Positions 58,858-64,000 of a DNA stretch of 64,000 nt are shown piece by piece. The position numbers and the translations under genes were made by a program. The stretch's first letter is position 1, and every line of letters starts with the position of its first letter. This DNA comes from Symbiodinium natans. Its lineage: Eukaryota; Sar; Dinophyceae; Suessiales; Symbiodiniaceae. The notes below the pieces were generated by a model. It was not told the DNA's origin and ran no database searches. It saw only the letters and a list, made by a program, of their open reading frames with translations. The stretch is taken from contig CAJNDS010002550.1 of assembly GCA_905221605.1 (NCBI GenBank), positions 53,501 to 117,500 on the forward strand, written 5' to 3'.

Positions 58858-58970
58858 GGGCCCCAAAAGCCTTCGATAACAAGGCCTTTGGGCCCAAAGC
58901 CCCTGTCAGGAGGCCCCAAGGACTCAGGAATCAAGGGTTCTTAGAGTTCTTTCTATCGGGCTATGATGAG

Positions 58971-59059
58971 CCTTCTTTCATGCTCTGAGGAGACTCATTC
59001 TCCCCGCAAAGCCTACCCTGAACTCCTGCACTGACATAAACAAACAATCAAGAATGCCA
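58971..59059 (+). CDS. exon, function unknown
   Basis: Acceptor CTATGATGAG|, two leading bases, frame FFHALRRLILPAKPTLNSCT, donor CCA|GTAAGA (consensus), phase 0. Confidence 0.6.
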
Positions 59060-59076
59060 GTAAGAACAGCCCCTAA

Positions 59077-59183
59077 GGGTCCATGTACCTCATTACTTAA
59101 TCCTCGGGCCGCCCGGGCCCCACAGTCCATATTCAGTAGCAAGTAGGCCCAAGTATTCCTTGTTTAGGTACATGGACCCTTCG
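59077..59183. mobile_element. family D element
   Basis: GGGTCCATGTACCTCATTAC left; GTTTAGGTACATGGACCC right. Confidence 0.75.
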
Positions 59184-59189
59184 GGAACG

Positions 59190-59261
59190 TCCTAAACCCT
59201 AAACCCTAAACCCTAAACCCTAAACCCTAAACCCTAAACCCTAAACCCTAAACCCTAAACC
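59190..59261 (+). repeat. CCCTAAA array
   Basis: About ten perfect units. Confidence 0.95.
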
Positions 59262-59266
59262 GCAAG

Positions 59267-59339
59267 CCAGGCACCGCTTGAAACCTGTTTCAATCCCGGG
59301 GCTTCAGCCCGAGCGCTCAAGCAGCGTTGAGTGGAGAGG
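59267..59339 (+). CDS. exon, function unknown
   Basis: Acceptor AACCGCAAG|, two leading bases, frame RHRLKPVSIPGLQPERSSSV, exit GG|GTAGAT or AGC|GTTGAG. A second island at 59374-59395 (ALQELIQ before G|GTTTAGGG) may be another tiny exon after a G run. Confidence 0.5.
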
Positions 59340-59393
59340 GTAGATTTCAGGAATGCGGGGGGGGGGGGGGCGAGGCCCTGCAGGAGTTGATCC

Positions 59394-59464
59394 AGGGTTT
59401 AGGGTTTAGGGTTTAGGGTTTAGGGTTTAGGGTTTAGGGTTTAGGGTTTAGGGTTTAGGGTTTG
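59394..59464 (+). repeat. TTTAGGG array
   Basis: Ten perfect units. Confidence 0.95.
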
Positions 59465-59478
59465 GGGCAGCCCCTCTA

Positions 59479-59518
59479 GGGTCCAAGTATATACTAGACG
59501 GGTACTTGGACCCTTTGG
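59479..59518. mobile_element. minimal family D hairpin
   Basis: GGGTCCAAGTATATACTAG and ACGGGTACTTGGACCC: only the two arms remain, about 40 bases. Confidence 0.7.
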
Positions 59519-59538
59519 GTAGGAGTTGATGATCGCAG

Positions 59539-59670
59539 GCCGTGCCCGCCGCCAATTTTGTTGGATTGTATCAAGACCCTTGTCTTGCATGTCTTAGACT
59601 TCACATGCTCAGATCTTTGGGATCTGAGAAGAGGGCCACGTATGCCGCGTTCCAAGGTGTCATCATTCAG
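59539..59670 (+). CDS. exon, function unknown
   Basis: Acceptor GATGATCGCAG|, 44 open codons with YQDPCLACLRLHMLRSLGSE and ATYAAFQGVIIQ, donor CAG|GTATTC, phase 0. Bounded by ordinary splice sites, not arrays. Confidence 0.7.
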
Positions 59671-59732
59671 GTATTCTGCGTGGCCCTCAAGAGACGAGGC
59701 AAGCTTTGAACAGCGAATCGAGTTCTGACCAG

Positions 59733-59794
59733 ATCAGGCTCTTGCTTTTGCTTCTGGTGCATGTGCCCATGCATGGATCCCCCCCTAACAGCAC
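59733..59794 (+). CDS. exon, Leu-rich
   Basis: Acceptor TTCTGACCAG|, frame IRLLLLLLVHVPMHGSPPNS in phase with the previous exon over a 62-base plain intron; donor AC|GTAAAC. Confidence 0.5.
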
Positions 59795-59828
59795 GTAAAC
59801 AACCGGAGCTGAAACATGTGTCCCCTGA

Positions 59829-59890
59829 AGGGTCCATGTGCATAAATAGGATATACTTGGGCCTCAAATGGTGTATTAGGGCCCAGCTGC
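59829..59890. mobile_element. partial family D element
   Basis: GGGTCCATGTGCATAAATAGG ... TACTTGGGCC; the right arm is not clear. Confidence 0.45.
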
Positions 59891-59958
59891 CGGGTATGAC
59901 CGCGTAACAGTACGGGAGCCTACTTGGGACTGTGCGGCCGAAGTCTCATCCTAGCTAG

Positions 59959-60088
59959 GTTTGCCGAAGAGTGAGTGAGCGCTTCCTAAAGCGCTCGCAG
60001 AACGGCAGACGTCTTACACGGACTCTGACCGCGGCCTCCTCGTCAGGGGAACTTGTGAGGAAGAAAATGGCCGCTGCGTCACGCGAAC
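59959..60088 (+). CDS. exon, chain 59.9-60.6 kb (1)
   Basis: Acceptor CCTAGCTAG|, 43 codons with SERFLKRSQNGRRLTRTLTA and ELVRKKMAAASRE, donor GAAC|GTATGC, phase out 1. Confidence 0.65.
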
Positions 60089-60146
60089 GTATGCACATAA
60101 TATACATATACATATATATATATATATATGTCTGCTGCCTCCCCAG

Positions 60147-60223
60147 CAACATATGAGGAATGGCAGGGTTGCGTTGACGTGGCTTTGCTTCAGGGATGCT
60201 TGCTACAGGAAGCTGCCCCCGAG
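60147..60223 (+). CDS. exon, chain (2)
   Basis: Good acceptor GCTGCCTCCCCAG|, two leading bases complete the codon, frame EEWQGCVDVALLQGCLLQEA, donor GAG|GTGTAAAAG, phase 0. The intron between is a short (TA)n stretch. Confidence 0.65.
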
Positions 60224-60323
60224 GTGTAAAAGCGGCACTGGCAGGGAGAGGCAGATGGCGAAACCCTAAACCCTAAAGCCTAAACCCTAAACCCTAAACC
60301 CTAAACCCAGTTGGTCCTTTCAG

Positions 60324-60408
60324 CCTCTATGCGCTAAGCCTGACGCCCTAAACCAGAACGAAGCCCGAAACCTCAAGCCCTCCCTAATTAAGGCCGAAGC
60401 GTTCCTTG
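60324..60408 (+). CDS. exon, chain (3)
   Basis: Acceptor GTCCTTTCAG|, frame ALNQNEARNLKPSLIKAEAF, donor CTTG|GTTGGTC, phase out 1. Confidence 0.6.
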
Positions 60409-60556
60409 GTTGGTCTACTTAGGGTACCTTTAGGGTTTAGGGTTTAGGGTTAAGGGTTTAGGGTTTAGGGTTTAGGTATCATAACCGGGACGGTATTGGG
60501 GGGGGGGGGGGGGGTCAAGCCCTAAACGCCAAGCCCTCAACCCTGAGCACTTCCAG

Positions 60557-60596
60557 CAATGAACTTCAAGTCCGAGGTCATGCGCCCATGTTCTGC
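60557..60596 (+). CDS. exon, chain (4)
   Basis: Acceptor CACTTCCAG|, two leading bases, frame MNFKSEVMRPCS, donor GC|GTAGCGG. An alternative exon 60571-60638 (PRSCAHVLRSGLSIDGFSYC) uses G|GTTTAGGG but breaks phase. Confidence 0.4.
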
Positions 60597-60639
60597 GTAG
60601 CGGCCTGAGCATCGACGGCTTTTCTTACTGTTGCTTCGG

Positions 60640-60715
60640 GTTTAGGGTTTAGGGTTTAGGGTTTGGGGTTTGGGGTTTGGGGTTTCGGGTATAGGGTTTA
60701 GGGTTTAGGGTTTAG
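60640..60715 (+). repeat. TTTAGGG/TTTGGGG array
   Basis: Three TTTAGGG, three TTTGGGG, then TTTAGGG again. Confidence 0.9.
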
Positions 60716-60765
60716 GCTGAACCAGGGGGTAGTAGGCAATTGGGGGGGGGGGAAAGTGAAGCGAG

Positions 60766-60793
60766 GACCTGGGGATTCTTGGTCCCTTCCACC
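60766..60793 (+). CDS. very short candidate exon
   Basis: GAAGCGAG|, frame DLGILGPFH, CACC|GTTTAGGG. TTTAGGG lies on both sides. Confidence 0.35.
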
Positions 60794-60912
60794 GTTTAGG
60801 GTTTAGGGTTGAGGGTTTAGGGTTTAGGGTTTAGGGTTTAGGGTTTAGGGTTTAGGCTTCAGGGTTTAGGGTTTAGGGTTTAGGGTTTGGGCCTCAGGAC
60901 AGGATGCTTCAG

Positions 60913-61014
60913 GACTTGGAGGTTTGTTGTTGCGAATTGGGGCTTCCAGAGCTCTTGCCACGAGACCTAGAGTCTGAGCCCCCCCGGCAAGCCCCAAGAC
61001 CTATAAAACCCTAA
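60913..61014 (+). CDS. exon, acidic, possibly terminal
   Basis: Acceptor GATGCTTCAG|, 33 codons with CCCELGLPELLPRDLESEPP to a TAA formed by CCCTAA at 61012. An earlier donor GAG|GTTTGT is possible. Confidence 0.5.
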   Translation, partial: DLEVCCCELGLPELLPRDLESEPPRQAPRPIKP

Positions 61015-61138
61015 ACCCTAAACCCTAAACCCTAAACCCTAAACCCTAAACCCTAAACCCTAAACCCTATAAAACCCTAGACCCCTGAACCCTAAACCCT
61101 AAACCCTGAACCCTAAACCCTAAACCTTAAACCTTAGA
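61015..61138 (+). repeat. CCCTAAA array
   Basis: About 16 units with an interruption near 61072-61085. Confidence 0.95.
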
Positions 61139-61144
61139 CGCGAG

Positions 61145-61193
61145 GGCTGGGCCGAATGGAAGATGTGGAGCAGCTGCAGCAGCCCTGGTGGGG
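61145..61193 (+). CDS. exon, TSP1 start
   Basis: Acceptor AGACGCGAG|, frame GWAEWKMWSSCSSPGG with the exact W-x2-W-x2-W-S-x-C-S spacing of TSP1, donor GG G|GTTTTGG. A second frame (RMEDVEQLQQPWWG) is open as well. Confidence 0.5.
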
Positions 61194-61445
61194 GTTTTGG
61201 TTTGGAAGGATTTCGGGTTGAGGGTTTAGGGTTTAGGGCTTAGGGTTTCGGATTGGAAGGATATCGGGTTTAGGGTTTTCCTCGATCCGGTACTCAAGAA
61301 GATGCCAGGCAGGCCCTTTGTAGATCTTTTTTTCCCTTCTTCAACACGACACTCGGTTTCAGAGGGATTTTGAACTGTCATGTGCCAGAACTCTATAACA
61401 CTAAACCCTAACTCCTAAAGTGACCCTAACTGAACCAATCTGCAG

Positions 61446-61486
61446 CCGTCTGGATTGATGTGTGGCGCCTCCAAGCAGGCTTTGGG
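61446..61486 (+). CDS. short exon
   Basis: Good acceptor ACCAATCTGCAG|, frame PSGLMCGASKQAL, donor GG|GTTTGGGG, phase out 2. Confidence 0.5.
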
Positions 61487-61590
61487 GTTTGGGGTTCCCT
61501 AAACCCTAGACCCTAAACCCTAAACCCTACACCCTAAACCCTAAACTCTAAACCCTTAACCCTAAACCCTAAACCCTAAGCCGCATTTTG

Positions 61591-61874
61591 GGTTTACGAC
61601 CTTGGTAGCCCAGTGGTGCCCTTTTCCCCCTTTTTTAGGTTCAAGGTTTAGGTTTAGGGTTTAGGGTTCAGGGCCCTAAACCCTGAACCCTGATACAGCA
61701 ACCACCCCGGAAAAAAGGGCACCCTCCTTACAATAGGGTCAGTTCCTCTAAATTGTAGACCCTAAGAATGGGGTTTAGGGTTGAGGGTTGAGGGTTTAGG
61801 GTTTAGGGAAGGGTACCCAAAACGGGACCAACATTTTTTTTGAGAAAAGACCATATGGTTCCTGGGCTAGCAAG
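61591..61874 (+). mobile_element. family G element(s) with TTTAGGG text, providing an acceptor
   Basis: CCTTGGTAGCCCAGTGGTGCC left; ATGGTTCCTGGGCTAGCAAG| right abuts an exon. TTTAGGG and CCCTAAA units lie head-to-head inside (about 61650-61690). Confidence 0.6.
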
Positions 61875-61901
61875 TCAGAAGAGCGGCCTGGCAGCTGGTG
61901 G
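61875..61901 (+). CDS. short exon, chain 61.9-63.0 kb (1)
   Basis: After GCTAGCAAG|, frame SEERPGSWW, donor TGG|GTTTAGGG, phase 0. Confidence 0.45.
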
Positions 61902-61967
61902 GTTTAGGGTTTAGGGTTTAGGGTTCAGGGTTCAGGGTTTAGGGTTTAGGGTTTACAGGCTTTTCAG

Positions 61968-62008
61968 TTCCATGGCGTCGATGGTTTGCAAGAATACCAA
62001 CCCAACGG
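61968..62008 (+). CDS. exon, chain (2), donor in a family D element
   Basis: Acceptor AGGCTTTTCAG|, frame FHGVDGLQEYQPN, then GG|GTCCATGTACC where the family D element begins; phase out 2. Confidence 0.6.
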
Positions 62009-62102
62009 GTCCATGTACCTCTATAGTTTATACTTGGGCCTGATTCCTATACAGTAGCTTTGGGGCCCAAGAATATACTCTGTAAGTACAGGGACCCTTT
62101 GG
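62009..62102 (+). mobile_element. family D element providing a donor
   Basis: GTCCATGTACCTCTATAG left; CTGTAAGTACAGGGACCC right. Confidence 0.7.
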
Positions 62103-62183
62103 GCAACCTCCCTCCCCACACCGCACCCCGTTACCTTAAACTCTCAACCCTAATTCCTAAACCCTAAGCCCTAAACTGCCGAG

Positions 62184-62202
62184 AGCGCCGCTGTCCATTT
62201 GC
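62184..62202 (+). CDS. very short exon, chain (3)
   Basis: Acceptor CTGCCGAG|, one leading base, frame APLSIC, donor TGC|GTTGAGGG, phase 0. Accepted mainly because phases fit on both sides. Confidence 0.4.
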
Positions 62203-62431
62203 GTTGAGGGGCCCCGAAACCCCAAAAGGGGGGATTCAGGATTTGCCCGGACAAAATGCGGGTTTTTTAGTACTTTAGGCCCGCGAGCCACAGGCTCCAG
62301 CAAGGCTCCAGAAGGCCCTGGGACCCCCCCCTGCTCTTCCTCTCCTACAATTCGGAAAGAAGTAAAAAGCAAGAAAGCCCCCTTTGAGGGGGGGTTTGGG
62401 GGGGTGAACCGTAAACCCTAAATGAGAATAG

Positions 62432-62510
62432 TTTGGGTGGTTGGGGTGGGACTACATGCTAGCGCACGTGAGCGGCCCGGATGCTTTTAGCACCAGCGAG
62501 CTTGCCTTCT
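62432..62510 (+). CDS. exon, chain (4)
   Basis: Acceptor GAGAATAG|, 26 codons FGWLGWDYMLAHVSGPDAFS and so on, donor T|GTACACC, phase out 1. Confidence 0.6.
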
Positions 62511-62519
62511 GTACACCCC

Positions 62520-62655
62520 GAAGCCTAAACCCTAAACCCTAAACCCTACATCCTAAACCCTAAACCCTAAACCCTAAACCCTAAACCCTAAACCCTGAAC
62601 CCTGAACCCTGAACCCTGAACCCTAAACCCTAAACCCTAAACCCTAAACCCTACC
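62520..62655 (+). repeat. CCCTAAA array with CCCTGAA block
   Basis: About 19 units; four consecutive CCCTGAA units near 62593-62620. Confidence 0.95.
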
Positions 62656-62697
62656 CTATATGGGTAAATGGACCCCTAGGGCAAGCTATCCTACGAG

Positions 62698-62756
62698 GTA
62701 GTACCACGTGTGGCTACGGAAGAAGAGGCCCCGCATCTCCCCCAGGCTTCAGGAGA
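62698..62756 (+). CDS. exon, chain (5), TSP1 core
   Basis: Acceptor CTACGAG|, two leading bases join the previous exon to give C-S-T-T-C-G-Y-G-R-R, the CS-x-TCG-x-G core of TSP1, then ASPPGFRR. Donor AGA|GTAGGGG, phase 0. Confidence 0.6.
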
Positions 62757-62943
62757 GTAGGGGTTTAGGGTTTAGGGTTTAGGGATTAGGGTTTAGGGTT
62801 TAGGGGAACTAAATACCCACGGATCTAGCGTCTGTAGATAACACCTACTTTCAGGGTTCAGGGTGTGTAAGAAAGCAGCCCTAAACCCTAAACCCCAAGA
62901 CCCTATACCCGAAACCCGAAACTAAACCCTAAACCCATTTTAG

Positions 62944-62997
62944 CTTCGGGAGCATAGTGGGAAGCTGTGCTCCTTGGCCGAGAGGGACGGCAAGGAG
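62944..62997 (+). CDS. exon, chain (6)
   Basis: Acceptor CCCATTTTAG|, 18 codons LREHSGKLCSLAERDGKE, donor GAG|GTTTAGGG, phase 0. Confidence 0.65.
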
Positions 62998-63055
62998 GTT
63001 TAGGGTTTAGGGTTTACGGTTTAGGGCTTAGGGTTTAGGGTTTTGGGATTTCGGG
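62998..63055 (+). repeat. TTTAGGG array
   Basis: Six or so units, decaying after 63035. Confidence 0.9.
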
Positions 63056-63155
63056 GTTTCCGGACGGAGAGTTTAGGGATTGTCTGCTTCGGGGTTTAAT
63101 TAGGGGGGGCTCAGGGTTTTAGGGGTTTGGGCTTCAGGCTTTCTTCTGCAGCAAG

Positions 63156-63178
63156 GCTGAGCCGAATTCCATCGGAAA
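63156..63178 (+). CDS. very short candidate exon
   Basis: CTGCAGCAAG|, frame AEPNSIG, AA|GTAGAC. The strong TTCTTCTGCAG acceptor four bases upstream gives another open frame (RLSRIPSESRQAHATQ). Confidence 0.3.
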
Positions 63179-63331
63179 GTAGACAAGCCCATGCGACCCA
63201 AGTGACGTGTTATCAAAGTTTCTATCTAGGATGCTGAGCGGGCACTGTCTGACGACTTGTTATGACAAGGCCGTTTTCAGTAGGACGCTGTCTGACCACG
63301 GGTCCCGCTTTAGCACTGTCTAACAGCCGAG

Positions 63332-63391
63332 GATGAGTGACGGCCATAGCGTCGTCGTCACAAGGATCACTAGAGTGCCAATGAAAATGAG
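63332..63391 (+). CDS. exon, function unknown
   Basis: Acceptor ACAGCCGAG|, one leading base, frame MSDGHSVVVTRITRVPMKM, donor AG|GTCGCCC. Upstream 63235-63330 contains three CTGTCTGAC/CTGTCTAAC words. Confidence 0.5.
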
Positions 63392-63630
63392 GTCGCCCAG
63401 AACCCAAAACCCTCGAGGCTCATTTGGATGATTGCACCCAAGCTTTCCCTCCCCCCTTCCCCTCAAAGCCTACGCCCAACACACCCCAGCCCCGAAACCA
63501 AAAACCCTCAGCTACATGGCATCCATCCTCACACTTGGCCCTTAATAACAATAGTCGTAATAATAAGACTCATCATAATTGTAATAAGGTGCATGGACCC
63601 TTAGGGACCTTAAAACCTGCACGCGTCCAG

Positions 63631-63767
63631 AACGACGGCGGGAGTTGCGGGCGATGGCTTCCCCGCCAGCCGTGGTCATCACTCCGCGCGGGGCCTTATC
63701 CGTGGGCGTGGAGTGGGAGATCCCGGCATTCAGGATTGAATGGAACCATGAACCCCATAAACCCTGA
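63631..63767 (+). CDS. exon, beta-rich peptide
   Basis: Acceptor CACGCGTCCAG|, two leading bases, 44 open codons with PPAVVITPRGALSVGVEWEI and PAFRIEWNHEP to a TGA at 63765; a GA donor (TTCAG|GATTGA) is possible. Reads like an Ig-like or filamin-type beta strand pair, but this is only an impression. Confidence 0.65.
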
Positions 63768-63836
63768 ACCCTAAGCCCTGAACCCTAAACCCTATAACCC
63801 TCTAACCCTACCTTAAAACCTAAACCCATCTGGAGG

Positions 63837-63905
63837 TTGAGGTATTTTCGGTAGAGTATTCAACCCATCTGAATTCTGAGGTATATACTGTAGAGTATTC
63901 AACTC
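63837..63905 (+). repeat. 27-base direct repeat
   Basis: TGAGGTAT-GTAGAGTATTCAAC occurs at about 63838 and 63877, with changes only in the middle. Confidence 0.8.
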
Positions 63906-63918
63906 ACAGCTGCTTCAG

Positions 63919-63980
63919 CCAAGAGGGTGCTGTGGAGGCCTGTGGAGGTTCTAGAGTCCTGGAAGACCTGGGACTTACCA
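63919..63980 (+). CDS. exon, function unknown
   Basis: Good acceptor CACAGCTGCTTCAG|, two leading bases, frame KRVLWRPVEVLESWKTWDLP, donor CCA|GTGGGTTTACG, phase 0. Confidence 0.6.
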
Positions 63981-64000
63981 GTGGGTTTACGAAAATAGGG

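Noticed and set aside
599-62655. The window as a telomere or subtelomere end
   Set aside because: Arrays are short, alternate in orientation, and lie between coding-like islands throughout; no long terminal array is present.
1-64000. CRISPR array
   Set aside because: The recurring units are 7-base telomere repeats and hairpin elements; there is no repeat-spacer periodicity of CRISPR type.
1-64000. Prokaryotic operons or phage
   Set aside because: No Shine-Dalgarno-led gene series; the longest uninterrupted gene is one secretory eukaryote-like protein.

Overview
This window looks like nuclear DNA of an intron-rich alveolate, most likely a dinoflagellate; that is an inference, not an identification. 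The reasons are: TTTAGGG/CCCTAAA repeats everywhere, no prokaryotic gene layout, very short exons, many families of small hairpin elements sitting in introns, apparent GC and GA 5' splice sites beside GT, and one gene for a secreted cysteine-repeat protein. The window is not a chromosome end. Telomere-type arrays occur about every 300-800 bases and alternate in orientation.

The arrays have a grammar. Reading the + strand, a CCCTAAA array is followed by a GC-richer island of about 40-130 bases, then by a TTTAGGG array. Most islands read as exons: an AG acceptor, an open frame with G/C-ending codons, and a donor that is often the repeat itself (G|GTTTAGGG or G|GTTGAGGG). Each intron therefore begins with UUUAGGG units and ends with CCCUAAA units, so its ends could pair in RNA and bring the splice sites together. 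Between the arrays, introns carry small inverted-repeat elements, named here as families A to N; some supply splice sites themselves.

Layout (+ strand unless stated). 1.6-10.7 kb: exons of a thrombospondin type 1 (TSP1) repeat protein. 12-20 kb: exons with helical, charged peptides. 21.9-28.6 kb: more exons, including a BTB domain split over two exons (23384-23479 and 24187-24286); strand is ambiguous at 26.2-26.7 kb. 28.6-32.2 kb: a phase-consistent run of exons of unknown function. 32382-33272: an uninterrupted gene for a secreted protein with five GCGGEQCQLC motifs. 34-46 kb: scattered exons. 46.3-49.3 kb: nine exons in consistent phase. 49.4-57.8 kb: more exons, including a membrane helix at 53.25 kb. 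58.3-61.2 kb: several short chains. 61.4-63 kb: exons with TSP1-like cysteine and tryptophan spacing. How many genes this represents cannot be told without transcripts.

Exon calls rest on reading splice signals, frame and peptide character by eye. Short open frames can arise by chance, so single exons are moderate calls. Runs with matching phase, the TSP1 and BTB signatures, and the cysteine-repeat gene are stronger. 'Phase out n' means n bases of a split codon remain at the exon end. No rRNA, tRNA or CRISPR was recognised.
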